Assembly: GCA_020055645.1 (NCBI GenBank)
Contig: CM034546.1
Span: 59,520,001-59,584,000, forward strand
From: Tomocerus qinae
Lineage: Eukaryota; Arthropoda; Collembola; Entomobryomorpha; Tomoceridae
DNA length: 64,000 nucleotides
Direction: 5' to 3'
Below are positions 40,601 through 52,600 of the stretch, piece after piece. Position 1 is the first letter of the stretch, and the number at the start of each line of letters is the position of its first letter. The notes beneath the pieces were generated by a model, which saw nothing but the letters and a program-made list of their open reading frames with translations, was not told the origin of the DNA and made no database searches. Made by a program: the position numbers and the translations under genes.

Positions 40601-43600
40601 ATTCTTTTTAACACATAACACATCATAATACTACATTGCTACAATCATTACACTACATTGTTACAATCATTTTACTACATTGCTACAATCATTTTACTAC
40701 ATTGCTACAATCATTTTACTACATTGCTACAATCATTTTACTACATTGCTACAATCATTTTACTACACTATTTTAATCATTCTACATTACTAACCTCATT
40801 GCACTGCAATACTAACATCATTACAGTGCGTATCAATACTAGAAATCATTACTACAAATTTCTACTTCTATTTCAACTACATTAAATCCTTTTTATGCCG
40901 AATTACAGGGGAAAGGTTCCATTCGCGGACGGCTGCCACGACACGAGAAATGCCCGGTAGTATGTAGCCTTGTAAGCGTATGCCTTGAACGTGCACCTAT
41001 ATTCAATGAAATTGATTTTGATTAATTCTCATGTATTTATTTGGCACGTTATCTAGAAATAAGGATTGTTAACTTACTGGATGGTTTTGTTAAGGTCGGA
41101 GAGGGTTTTAATGTTGCGGAGGTATAATAAATCCGCATCATATCCTACATTTTTGTTGGGTTCGTTCCCCAAGATGTGAAAATGAAGTGCTCGAACTTCC
41201 GTCATTTTTTTTTGGAGAGACTGAGGAAAGTTAATGTCCGTCCAATTAGAATTCATATAATGGTAAAACCTGTACAAAAATATAAATTTTTAAATTTGTT
41301 TGTGAATTTGTGGTTATTTACACTATAAACTGCGGATTTTTTTTTATATTCTAATATAGATCCACACTGCTATTTACAATAATAGGTACTTACCAAAGAA
41401 TTGCAATTTCTTCAATTGTAAACTTAAAAAATTTTAAATGCGTGTGGTAAAGGGCAAACTCTGCTTGAGTCAGGAATCTTCCTCCGGGCATTTTGCGGGT
41501 ATTTCCTGTGCTGTAGTGATAAGTGCGTAACGTGCGTAGTTTAAATGTGATATGACTTCCACTTTGTTTGCAGCATGGCTTTTATTTGGTTTGATAACAA
41601 CCCATGAGGTATGTTATTCTGCTGAATTGCTTGTATAAATATATTCAATCCTTTAATGTCGGGATTTTTAATAGGTAGCACACGCGTAGCAAACAACACC
41701 AAGTCCGCAATGTGCGAGCCATTCACTTCATAGCCATTGTAAGATATTTCCCCCTTGCTGTTCCAGGAAAAATTACGCATATTAATTAGAGCGTTTAACA
41801 ATCGCTCCGCATGTGGTCTTCTTTTCGGAGGAATATATTGTAAAATTGTGTTAACTTTGTCCGGCTCCTCCATTGCGTTGGTGGTGCTGTTTGAAAGTTG
41901 AGAAACAGGTATCAACTTGTAAATGCGTGCCATTTAACTACTGTTGCAAATAGCGTCAATGCCTTCTTCAAGTATTCGGCCAAGTATGGCGCCAACTATT
42001 GTTTTTACTAGTTTTTGATTGTTTAGTAAATACGTTCTCAGCTTTTTGAATGTAAATTTGGTCTTTATAAAGGTCTTCACTTTAGCTTTATCCTTTTTAA
42101 TGCACTTGTGCTCCAAATTTGTATTTAAAAAACATTCGGCTATTACTAATAACTGATTATTGGTAGCTTTCTTTAACTGTTTTGTTAAGGTTTTACTTTT
42201 CAGGAGCTCTTGTAGGAACCCTGTTTCCTTATGAACCTTCTCCATTATAATGGCGTGAAAACAATGCAATCATCTGGGAATATACTACTTCTAATTCTAC
42301 ATAACTTGGGAGTTAAGGGATCCAAGTCAATGAATAGAAAGCCGTATGGTTTTTTCATGCAATAATCGTATCCGTATTCTATGTGCTTGTAATTTCTAGG
42401 GCTAATTTGCATGCCTAACCTAGTCACAAAACTAGTGTCTCTAGGGTAACTGCCTAATAAAAAGTATTTGGCATTAATGGATATTTCCCTCATGTTCTCA
42501 GCAAAAGAGTTTTGGAGAAAAAGAATGACTGAAAAATTTAAATGGTGGACTTTATTTACAAAGAGGTTAGTTAAGAACTGATTGTACTGTTTTTTGAAAA
42601 GACACATGAGATCATCAAAGATGACAATGCAATTGTTTAAATCTTTGCTATCCTCTTCTATCATTGTTTGAATGTATGAAATGGAATCGATAAATTCAAT
42701 ATTGGGATCGTGAACCTGTTCATATTTATATTGCCATTGCCCGTATACGTAATAAATTTTCTTTATTTCTATAGAATGAATCTCTCTTCGTCGTTTCAAT
42801 AGCTCCAGGATGTATTGCGTCTTCCCTGACCCGGAGCAGCCTATGAAAATAAATCGACAAAATCGTAATTTCTATGTTGTTTATTACGTTCTTTTGACGT
42901 TACATTATATACGTTATTTTTAAATAACCACTACGTACCCACTTACCTGAAATAATTAGCGAGTAAGGGAATTTTAAATTTGCGTCCAACTCCATGGTTA
43001 TCCATCGACTGACATGTTTGATTCGTTTTCGTCAGTTTTATCCTCGATTGTGGAGAGGCATTCATTGGGGTATACTTCATCTTCGATTAAATGATTGAAG
43101 TCAAAACAGAAGCCAAAAGGGCGGGTATTGTTCCCATCATTCATGAGATATCTATGGGCTGAAAACGCGTGCAGTCCTAGTTTCTTTACGAGAATGGTGA
43201 ACAATTGTTGCTTATTGCTGTGAATAAACGTCATGGAGCAGAATTTGATTTTATTCATGAGAGCGGCTCTTTTATAGTCCATGTAACTAATTGTTTTCAT
43301 CGCACCTTTGTTTAGGCCTTTAGCCTTTTTAATTTCGCCGTCGTCTTCTAATAGTACAGCATACATTTTCACTTTAATCGAAACTGCTTCGGTTATCCGT
43401 TTTCCGTTAAATTCCATTTTCCAAAAGCCGGAAAGCCCTTTGTTGGTGTCATCATATAAGCTGCCGTAATACGAGGAAGGGTTTATATTAGAATAGTCCA
43501 TGTATGGGGATAGGTCTTTAAACATTTCCAATAACGTTTTTCCTTGCACCGGCTCCACTTTTATTAGCAGGCCATCAGTATCGCAATGCAATAACCTAAT

Positions 43601-46600
43601 ACGGTTATTAAAATGTGGAGTGAGCACATCATGATACATTTGGTAGAGTTGCCCTTTGGCTAATTCACAAATTGTATTCCCTATCATACACGGGGATCTG
43701 TAAACGACGCTTGTCTTTTTGAGTTGAATGAAACTCATGTCTTTTCTTCCTTCAATTAAGTAATGGGAATGGTATCGGCAACTGGCTACTAGTTTTTCGC
43801 ATGTTTCTGCATCTAAGCATAGGCGAAGGTCGATAAAAGCTTCCGGTGAAAGTAGTGTAATGCCGTATAATGAATTTACTAAAATTTTCCAAAAAAGTTT
43901 CTCCGTTTCGAATGTGGCAATTTTTCTGAGGTTCAGTAACGTTTTTACATGCGCTGCCATAAATCTACTTTCTCTAAATTTTAGGATTCTGTTAATCTTT
44001 ACTACTCGCATGGATTTACTAAGATAGTACTTTAACAGTTTGTGATGGACAACATAGTTTTTTTTGGGAAAAAAATGGGAGAGTAACCTTTCTGCGGCGT
44101 CCACATTGCGGAGTCCAACTTGGTTTAATAATTCCCTTTGATAATCAGAATATTCTATTACGCTAATTTTGCGTTTTTCGGGGGCAAAATGGAAGGAAGT
44201 AGTAGGCTACATGCAAAGGATCATCAATTTCTATGTCGACGTCTAAAAAATAGCCTACTCCCTCTTCCGTACATAGGGTGGAAAGGTCAAAATTTCGACA
44301 ATCGTTTTCTGTAAGGAAATGATAACCAGAAATTGGCAATGGCTCCTGCATGCAATGTGCATATTGAGAGTTTTCGTCGAGGAGGAATATCCCCGATTCG
44401 GGTTTTGAAGTATCGAAATTTTCTAGGTCTCTATAGTTGGCCTTTGCAAACCTTTGGTTTGATAACGTTATACCACCTCTCAAAGACGATCTGGCCATTA
44501 GGTATATATCCATATTTTTAATGTATTCGATTGAAACTCTGCTACTGTATAAAAATTTGGAAAGTGTATGCACTAGCGGTGAGAGAATAGGCTGGATCAA
44601 GGTGAAATTTTTCCATCATTTCGCTGCGATAATTCATGAAAGTGTCGGCAAGTAGCAAACAATCTATCCAGAGATAATTCCGTGCAAAATCGCGAAATTT
44701 TTTGCAATCGAATAAATTCCATAAATCGTGGGCATGATTAAAATCCTCATTTGAAATGGGTCCGTTCGTAAGGTCATTGTCGAAATATTTTCTTGGAGGT
44801 AGTGTAGGAATTTCAAAAGCTGCGGTATTAGTAAGCCATTGATAGGGAAAAGGCTGTTTTTGGATAATTTTATCCAGTTGTTGGCTAGTGTATTGCGAAA
44901 AAAATGACTTGGTGTGCTTAAAACTGTCAAGTCCTTTACTTCTTAGATTAGTCGTCAGAGCAGACAGTGATGCTTTCATGTGTTGAATGCTGTCGGTAAT
45001 TCTTAATTTATTAGCGATGGTAATGCTGAGAAAATTTTCGCGTGACCTGGCGAGAACTTCCACGTTCTTTTCTTGAATGAAAGAGGGGGATAAGGCCCTA
45101 ACGAGATAGCGAAAATCAGCGGACTCCATTATGGCAAAGAACCCACAATTGTTTTTTGTAGGCAACTTGAAAATTGCAATTGCTGCATAAGGCTGCAATA
45201 TAACTTCCAGCCTTGTAGAATTTGTTCTTGTATCTCTGGTCGGAATGTGCATGGTGGCGATTGCGGAGGCATATTTTAGAAAATTGATCGTATGATACAG
45301 TTCCTGGAATGTTAAAATCGCAATTGCACAAGTCGCAACTCCAAGTGGATTCGAAAGTGAACTGGTCGTGGTCGGTCATTTGCATTTTCTCATTTTGTTT
45401 GATTTTCTGTAGGTACTTATCTGCTTCTTCCAATAATGCTGTAAGCATAGCCTCTATAGGATTGACGTCATCAAACATTCTGAAACTTTCAATGGATGTT
45501 TCTGAAACTATAACGTAGGCTGCCATGGCGGCCACATGTTCGTTAACGATGACGGAATTTTTACCTTTCGGAGTGCTTTGTGGTACGAGAAATGCTTCAA
45601 TGTCCATAAAGCCGAGAGAGCTGCACGGAAGTAACTGCCCTAGTTTTTTAAATTGTAGAAACTTTTCGGATGGGAATCTAAGAACAGGGCTTTTAACGGC
45701 TGAGCATACAGCTTCATGCCTTGTAAGTGGGGAGAGATTACTAAATTTGTTATTGCAGTATTTACAAGCGACAAATGAAGGGTCATCGTTGTCAGGGATC
45801 TCTACCTGATCCGCATTTTCGTCAATATAAATCTCAGGTTCTCCGTCGTCGGAATCGGAATTTTTGTTCTCTGGGTTGTTCTTCATCGTCAAGTTGCGAG
45901 TCAGGTACCTCGGCTAGGTTTTCATAGTATTCCCATTCATCGACGTCGACTTCACTGGAGGGTGGCCTGGCGATGCATTTCTTTTCATGCTTTTCCAATG
46001 TGGAGGCTATGGTTCGTTTGCAGAGACAATATCGGCAAACATCGTACTTGCGATGATCGTTGCCTAAGAATGCTGAAAAATTTTCAATGAGTGCGAAATG
46101 TCTTTTGTCACCTTCCTCAATAACCAGCAGGTCGACATGCATATCACGGTTAATAATTTTTTTGGTAATTAGCACGGGATAGATTGTACTGCCTTTATAA
46201 TGGTACATGTTGATGCTAATATCGTTTGCGTCTTCGAATTTGGTGAGGTTGCAGACCGCTACCGGGAACTTAAGCATGGTGAAGTCATATTTGTGGAAAT
46301 ATTGTTTGTAGCGATTTGGACGTACTCTTTCACGCATACGCCGATAATAGGGATTAAATCTTGCTGCTATGCAGTAAGCAAAGCAATAGTCGTCGTGGTT
46401 TTCGATATTCACTAGTCCTTTTTTCCCGGTTAACTGTTTGGGCAGAGGTACGTATCCGCTGGCTCTAATGGGTACGTATCTTGCAGTGTTAATGTCAAAG
46501 AAATTGATGGCACTTACTGTCCAGCCAGAGTTTTCGTTGGTGAACAACTCCAGAATTGCAATTTGATGTTGTAAAGCCAATCGATATACGTCAGGAATAA

Positions 46601-49600
46601 AGTTGGCGTGCATTAACACCATTTCGGGTGAAACAAAAACCGATCTCGATATATATCTTGGGTAGGTTGATGCAACTTGATGTTTGTCACAAACCCAACT
46701 CGGATGCCGGTAACTTCAGTGAGAATCGCAGTGATAATTCTCAAAACATGGGGCTCGAGAAAAGTAAATAGTTCAGAAAGATCCATCATGGTACCTACCT
46801 GGTCGAATCTGTAGGTCTTTAGACGATTGTGGTGGGCAGTGGCATATTCAAAAAATGGAGCAATGTCGACGTTGCCTCGACCTATTTGTTGTGGAGGAGG
46901 AAGAGGAACACAATGGTGACTTCTGACGTTGGGATATTTTAGACCGCAATCTTGGCATTCGTGCCTGTATTGTTCAATAAAATTAGTTGCTGTAGGTAGG
47001 TATAATAATTATTATGTGGAACTTGCCTTATGAATTGATGACGTCTCATTTGGCCAGTTGTGTATGTTTTGTAACGGCAATGTGCAATACTGCACTCGTA
47101 CTATAAAAATAAAATGCAATGTAAGTATGTTAATTGGATGAAATAAAATGTGCATAACTTACTCGGTCAATGATCCTCCTGTAGTAGCGAACCATGTTTG
47201 TAGGTGAACAATTTTAATGAAAATGAATGTTGGGTGTTGTGAAACTTGTTTATTTCAATAACTTTGCAAATCGGTTTACAATACGGTCATTGGCAGTAGT
47301 ATTACAAGTAAATCTTTCCATTATAGATCCAATAGGTAATATATTTACGTGATATAAGAAATATAAACAGAATTGTCCGCATGTTGGACCACTTTGGAGT
47401 ACTCTACTGTTAACATATACGGTATGTGGAAAATACATTCCATAGTCAGTAGGAAAACGTCCTAGTGAATCAAAAAAATATGCTATGCGGGCAGATTCAA
47501 CGTATAGAGCTACCCAATGGATGCCAGGTTCGCCCTCATTACAACAGTTGATAATGTATAAACTGGGATACGAATGTATGCTTAGTTTGTTTTTTGGGAC
47601 AACGTCGCAATAAGCTAGTTTGAACTTGTCTCTTATAATCGACAATTTCTGTTTTAACTGTGTGGTATTCATCATAAACGTATATCCGACGTTACTACTC
47701 TATTATTGTCAATGAAAATATTATTTTGGTATTGAGAGAAGGCGATGACGGTTATTGACTCTCCCAAGGCTTGTGAGAAATTGAGCTGCAAGGTAAGGTT
47801 TCCATTACGTTCGGGCTTCCAGCAGTTGTCCACACTTGTGTCAATTAGCTCAAACACAAGAAAGAAGAATCCATTCTTAAAATTTTCGAGGGTCAATCCG
47901 TTTCCTAATGTTTGGTTTTTTGCGGGTAACTTTAGGTTTTGGTAGGCTGTGAGGTATTTTCCTTCCGAGAAGTCTAGTTGTCTGTATAGGGACGCGTCGT
48001 TGTCAACATGGACAGAAATGTTGCTTAGTTTTTTATCAGTAAAATTGTACGGATTAGCTACAAGATCTCCGGTATATGCTGCTGTGGATACTAAACCAAT
48101 AATGAGCATTTGCGGCAATTGTCCAGAAATTAAATTTGTAGCCGTTGACGTCAGTAGATCCTTTGGAATAGTTAGGGATTTTATTTCGCAACGTTTAATG
48201 GGATACCGCACTGGCTCTCTGGCAAGTTTTTGTTGAATGGCGTTATGAACTGACGGCATCAAGACGTGACGTTGTAAATAGTATGATGCTTCTAATAACT
48301 GGACTTTGTACGGGACTGTGACTCCGCCAACTTTTGGTGTGCTGGTCCATAAAAGGTATTCGTCAGTAGTTCTTGTAAGCTTGATTTTGAGATCGCAGTT
48401 GTTGAGAATGTACCTGGGTTGTAACGCCATGTCAATAAATAACGGGGCGCATAATTCAAATTCGCCACTTTCCTTTATGAAAGCTTTTCTTTTAGCATTT
48501 CCGGGATTAGCAGTTGATCCAAATTCTTTAGGGTTTGCGTCTTGAAAGTATCCAGAAAACATTCCGTCTACATCTTTCCACTGTTGGTGATTACCCAAAC
48601 AAGTCTGGATGTATGCTTTATAAGCGTAAGTGTCGGATAGAGATGTGGCTGGGTAGTCATTAATGGATAAGTCTACTGATTTGAATAGTGAATGCAGAAT
48701 ATTGTTGACAACCGAGACGGGGGCATCTGCAGCGACATTTGTGCCGTCGTGATTTGTAATTTTGCCTCTAATGTATAAGTGACTTTTCGCAAGTTCAATA
48801 AACGAACTGTCGCCTGTTATATTGAATTGTATCTCTGCATAACGTTCAGCAATGCTGTATAGGGGATAAACCTTTTGCTTGTAGGAATATTGTACTCCAA
48901 TGTCAGTTGAAATGGAATGGAACAGATCAAGGTTGGATCTGATGGCGGTGGTGGTACCGTGAGGTAAATGTACTTCAGCCATTACTTCTTCTTTTTCTTT
49001 TTGGATTTCTTTCCTTTCTTCCTTTTCCCACTACCCTGTTGAACTTTACTTTTCGATCCTTGACCAATTTGAGGTGCTTTCTTCTTGCCAGCTTTTTTAC
49101 GTCTGCGAGGCGTGGATTTTGTAGCTTGTTTTATAAATGGAACGGAATATGTGGATCCCGTTAGACCGAGTCCTTCGCCTACTTGATCCATGACTTAATA
49201 GCGTTTATGCCGGACGAGTAGTTTAACGTAGGTCGTCGTGTTTGCGACTGAAATTCTTTCTAGATTTTCGTCAAGAATTTGGACTTTTATACTGGCGATT
49301 TTTCCGGGAATAAGTGGGTAATACTCAATTTTGTCAAACGATTCATCAATCAGGTCCGATTCGTTTCCTTTAATAGTCAAAGACTTGATGATTGGCATAC
49401 AACTTGAGCCGTAAAATTGATTTTGAATAATGTCAACAAGTATTAATGCTTTGCGATGAGGATGTATCTGTGGATAAATTGTAGTTCTTTCTTGTCCCTT
49501 AAGGATAATGTACTCTTTACCAAAAAACGTTTTTAGCCCGTCGCCTAAAAATAAGACCGAATCTACTGTATTGTTTTCTATGGTGACTGAATGGCTAATT

Positions 49601-52600
49601 GTCCCGAATACGATAGGTATACTATCTTCCACGGCTTCCCCGATTTTAGACACAAGTTCTGTCATGTTGTAATCATCTGGCTCATCGATTGAAAACGTAT
49701 ATTTTGGAACTTGTTGATGGAAAGTAAATTTATACGGGATAGGTAGCAACCTATCTCGTATGTCATTTTCTGCAACGTGTACTCCTCGGTCAAAGGTATT
49801 TGCTCTGAATCCTAAATGGGTAGCTAAAATAGGGTCAAAATGTAGGGTCGTGTTCACTGACATAACGGTAAGAGAAACTTTTGAATTCGAAATTCCAAGG
49901 GCTATTTGAATTCCTTTATTGGAAAAGAAGGCCGGGCAAATCTGAAATGATACTGTTATTATTAGGGAAACTGTTTGGTATTTCGGCTCGCGTTTCTCTC
50001 CCGACTTGGATGGTGATTTTGTTGTCTCCCTCGGCGTGTCCGAAATATTTTCTCTGTGTAGTTGTAAATTGAATGCTGCTTAGCCCGCATTCGTGTTGAT
50101 CAGACACGTTAATGGGGGAGTATAGAAAATTCGTGAAACATGCGCTATTATTGCTTGATATTATATCTTTGGAAACGTGGCTAGCGAGTTCAACACCTAT
50201 GGTATCCATGGTTATGAAGGAGTGAATCGGGTGAGTTCAGGCTCATAAAAAATTCCAGTTAATAGCTGATGAGACAATGATCCAATGTACTTTTTTGGTT
50301 TCTTTCCCGCCTTTCTTCTTTCTTCGTCTTCCTTGGCTTTTCTTTGCTTTTCCGTTTCACTTTCGTTTAGTGAATATGTGGGAGGTGTTGTATTATGGAC
50401 TTCTCCAATGGTGAATACTTCGTCCTTAAATCCTGGTAAATACCCTTTGGAGAAAGGGGATTGAAGTTTAGCGATAAATACTGAGTCACCGATTTTGAAT
50501 TTAGGTTTTGGTTTTGGTTTATTGATTAAATGACCAAAGGTGTTGTTCCACACAGCATCTTCTGTCTTATCATTGACATCTACGGGTCTGTGCTTTGTTG
50601 TGGAATGTATACTTCTGTTGTAATTATCGATGAGGTGTTTCAAAACATGGTTGTATTTATAATTTCCTTTGTGGGTCCAGTATCTGGCTATTCTGTTCAT
50701 TATTGTTCGATGCCAACGTTCGACAACTGCTGCTTTATTTTCTGTGTAGGCATGAATGGAGCGGACATTGATGGTATCCAAGTACGCTTTCATTTTTTTA
50801 TTTGTGAATTCAAGACCACGATCGCTGAAAACGATAACAGGACGTCCTAGTTTCTTAATGACTTGCTTCATGGCTTTAACAGCAGTATCTGCGTCTTTGG
50901 ATTTCATTGGGACTGCGTGTGCCATTTTTGAAAACACATCAATTGCAGTAAATAGGAATTTAATGCCGTTATTTTCCTTGGCATATTTGGATAAATCCAA
51001 TAAATCGATTTGGTACATGTAATTACGAAAGTGGATCATAAACTTTCTACGTGCGAAACGTTTTCTGATAGGTCTGTGGAGAACATATGGTTTCAGTTTG
51101 AATAATTCATCCTCGACCTCGTTTTTATTTACGTATTTTCTATTCTTTAAAAACGTTGACAAACCAGAGAACGACCCACTTAGTTTTGGATTAAAATAAT
51201 TTCTCTTGATATTCGCCATATTTAAGGCTTGGTGGTTGGCTACTGAATCTTCAGTTGTACAGGCTGCTGCTTATATCTTACGATGTAGAATGGGAAAAGA
51301 GATTACAAAGTTGTCTCGTGGTCATAATAAACATTTGGTTCCTTTTAAAATTCGATTTTGTTTTAGAACATTTGAGGACGGACACACATACGTTGTGATA
51401 ACACGTACCTGTATATTTAATTATCATATTGTATTTCGAGCTGATAATGTTCCACTGTTCTTTTCAGAGGTGCAGCAGTTTTGGAACAACACGGGTAGAT
51501 CCTTGTATTTAGCTCATTTAAAAGATCTGAAAATAGACTCCAAGGTACGTTGCGATCCAGACTTTAATCGTGTGTTTAATAATTACAAACTGTTGAAAGG
51601 CAATTACTACTATTTGAATCATCAGTCGTACACCAGTAATTGTTTTAAATTTTGTTATAATTGCCGCCTTAACCATTATCAAAGGAAAGGGCATGAAATA
51701 GACACAAGCATACGATTGTATGAAAAATACGGGGCTTTAAGTGTGGACTGATGGGTATTCAAATAATTAAATGTTTAGGGGGCGTGTATCCTTATTTCAG
51801 TGATTGTGAACGAAGAAAGTCTACATACAGGAATACACCTTGGAAAAGTGAATTGGCGTATGCTGGATTTTTTTGGAACGGGGTGGTGGATAAGTGCTGG
51901 TATTGTGCGATAGAGTACACTTGGAACTCTGATCACCAATATTTTATTGAGCATTATTTGAAAAATGAAAACTGTTTGTTTATCATTTCTAAAATGAACT
52001 TTTATTTACAAGAAGGAGGACCGTATACATGTTTGATTTGTGCGAAGTTTAATGCTGTTTTTGTGAATGACTGTTGTTTATGCCTAGTTACGTGTCCTCG
52101 GTGTGCCTACTTACAAACCAAGTGTTTAAAGTGCGGCGGTCAGGTGAAGGAGGTGACGCCATGCCTCGGCCGATAGAATTTAAACGGTGTAATACTTTAT
52201 CAACATATCAATCCGTAGAACAACGACTTGCTAGTTATAAGAATTGGACATGTCCGTTTGTGACACCTACTGAACTGGCCTATGCAGGTTTTTATTATTC
52301 CCAAACCAAAGATCAGGTTATTTGTTTTATGTGCGGCGTCCGAATTGGTGATTGGGAACAACATGACTCGCCTTTTATGGATCATCTTTTACATTCTCCG
52401 TTTTGCACCTATATTCGGATTAACAAAAATAAGTGCAAAGACTTGGCACCCGAGCCGGAGATAGATAGTCCGTTGAATCCATGCAAAGTCTGTCAAAGTA
52501 GGGAGGCAATATTCATAAATATGTATTGTTGTCATTTAGTCTGTTGTCAAACTTGTGTTTGTTCTCAATCATTGTGTGGGATGTGTAGAGGTGAAATAAG

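Noticed and set aside
40658-40885. 75-codon plus-strand frame
   Set aside because: Derived from the TACATTGCTACAATCATTTT tandem repeat.
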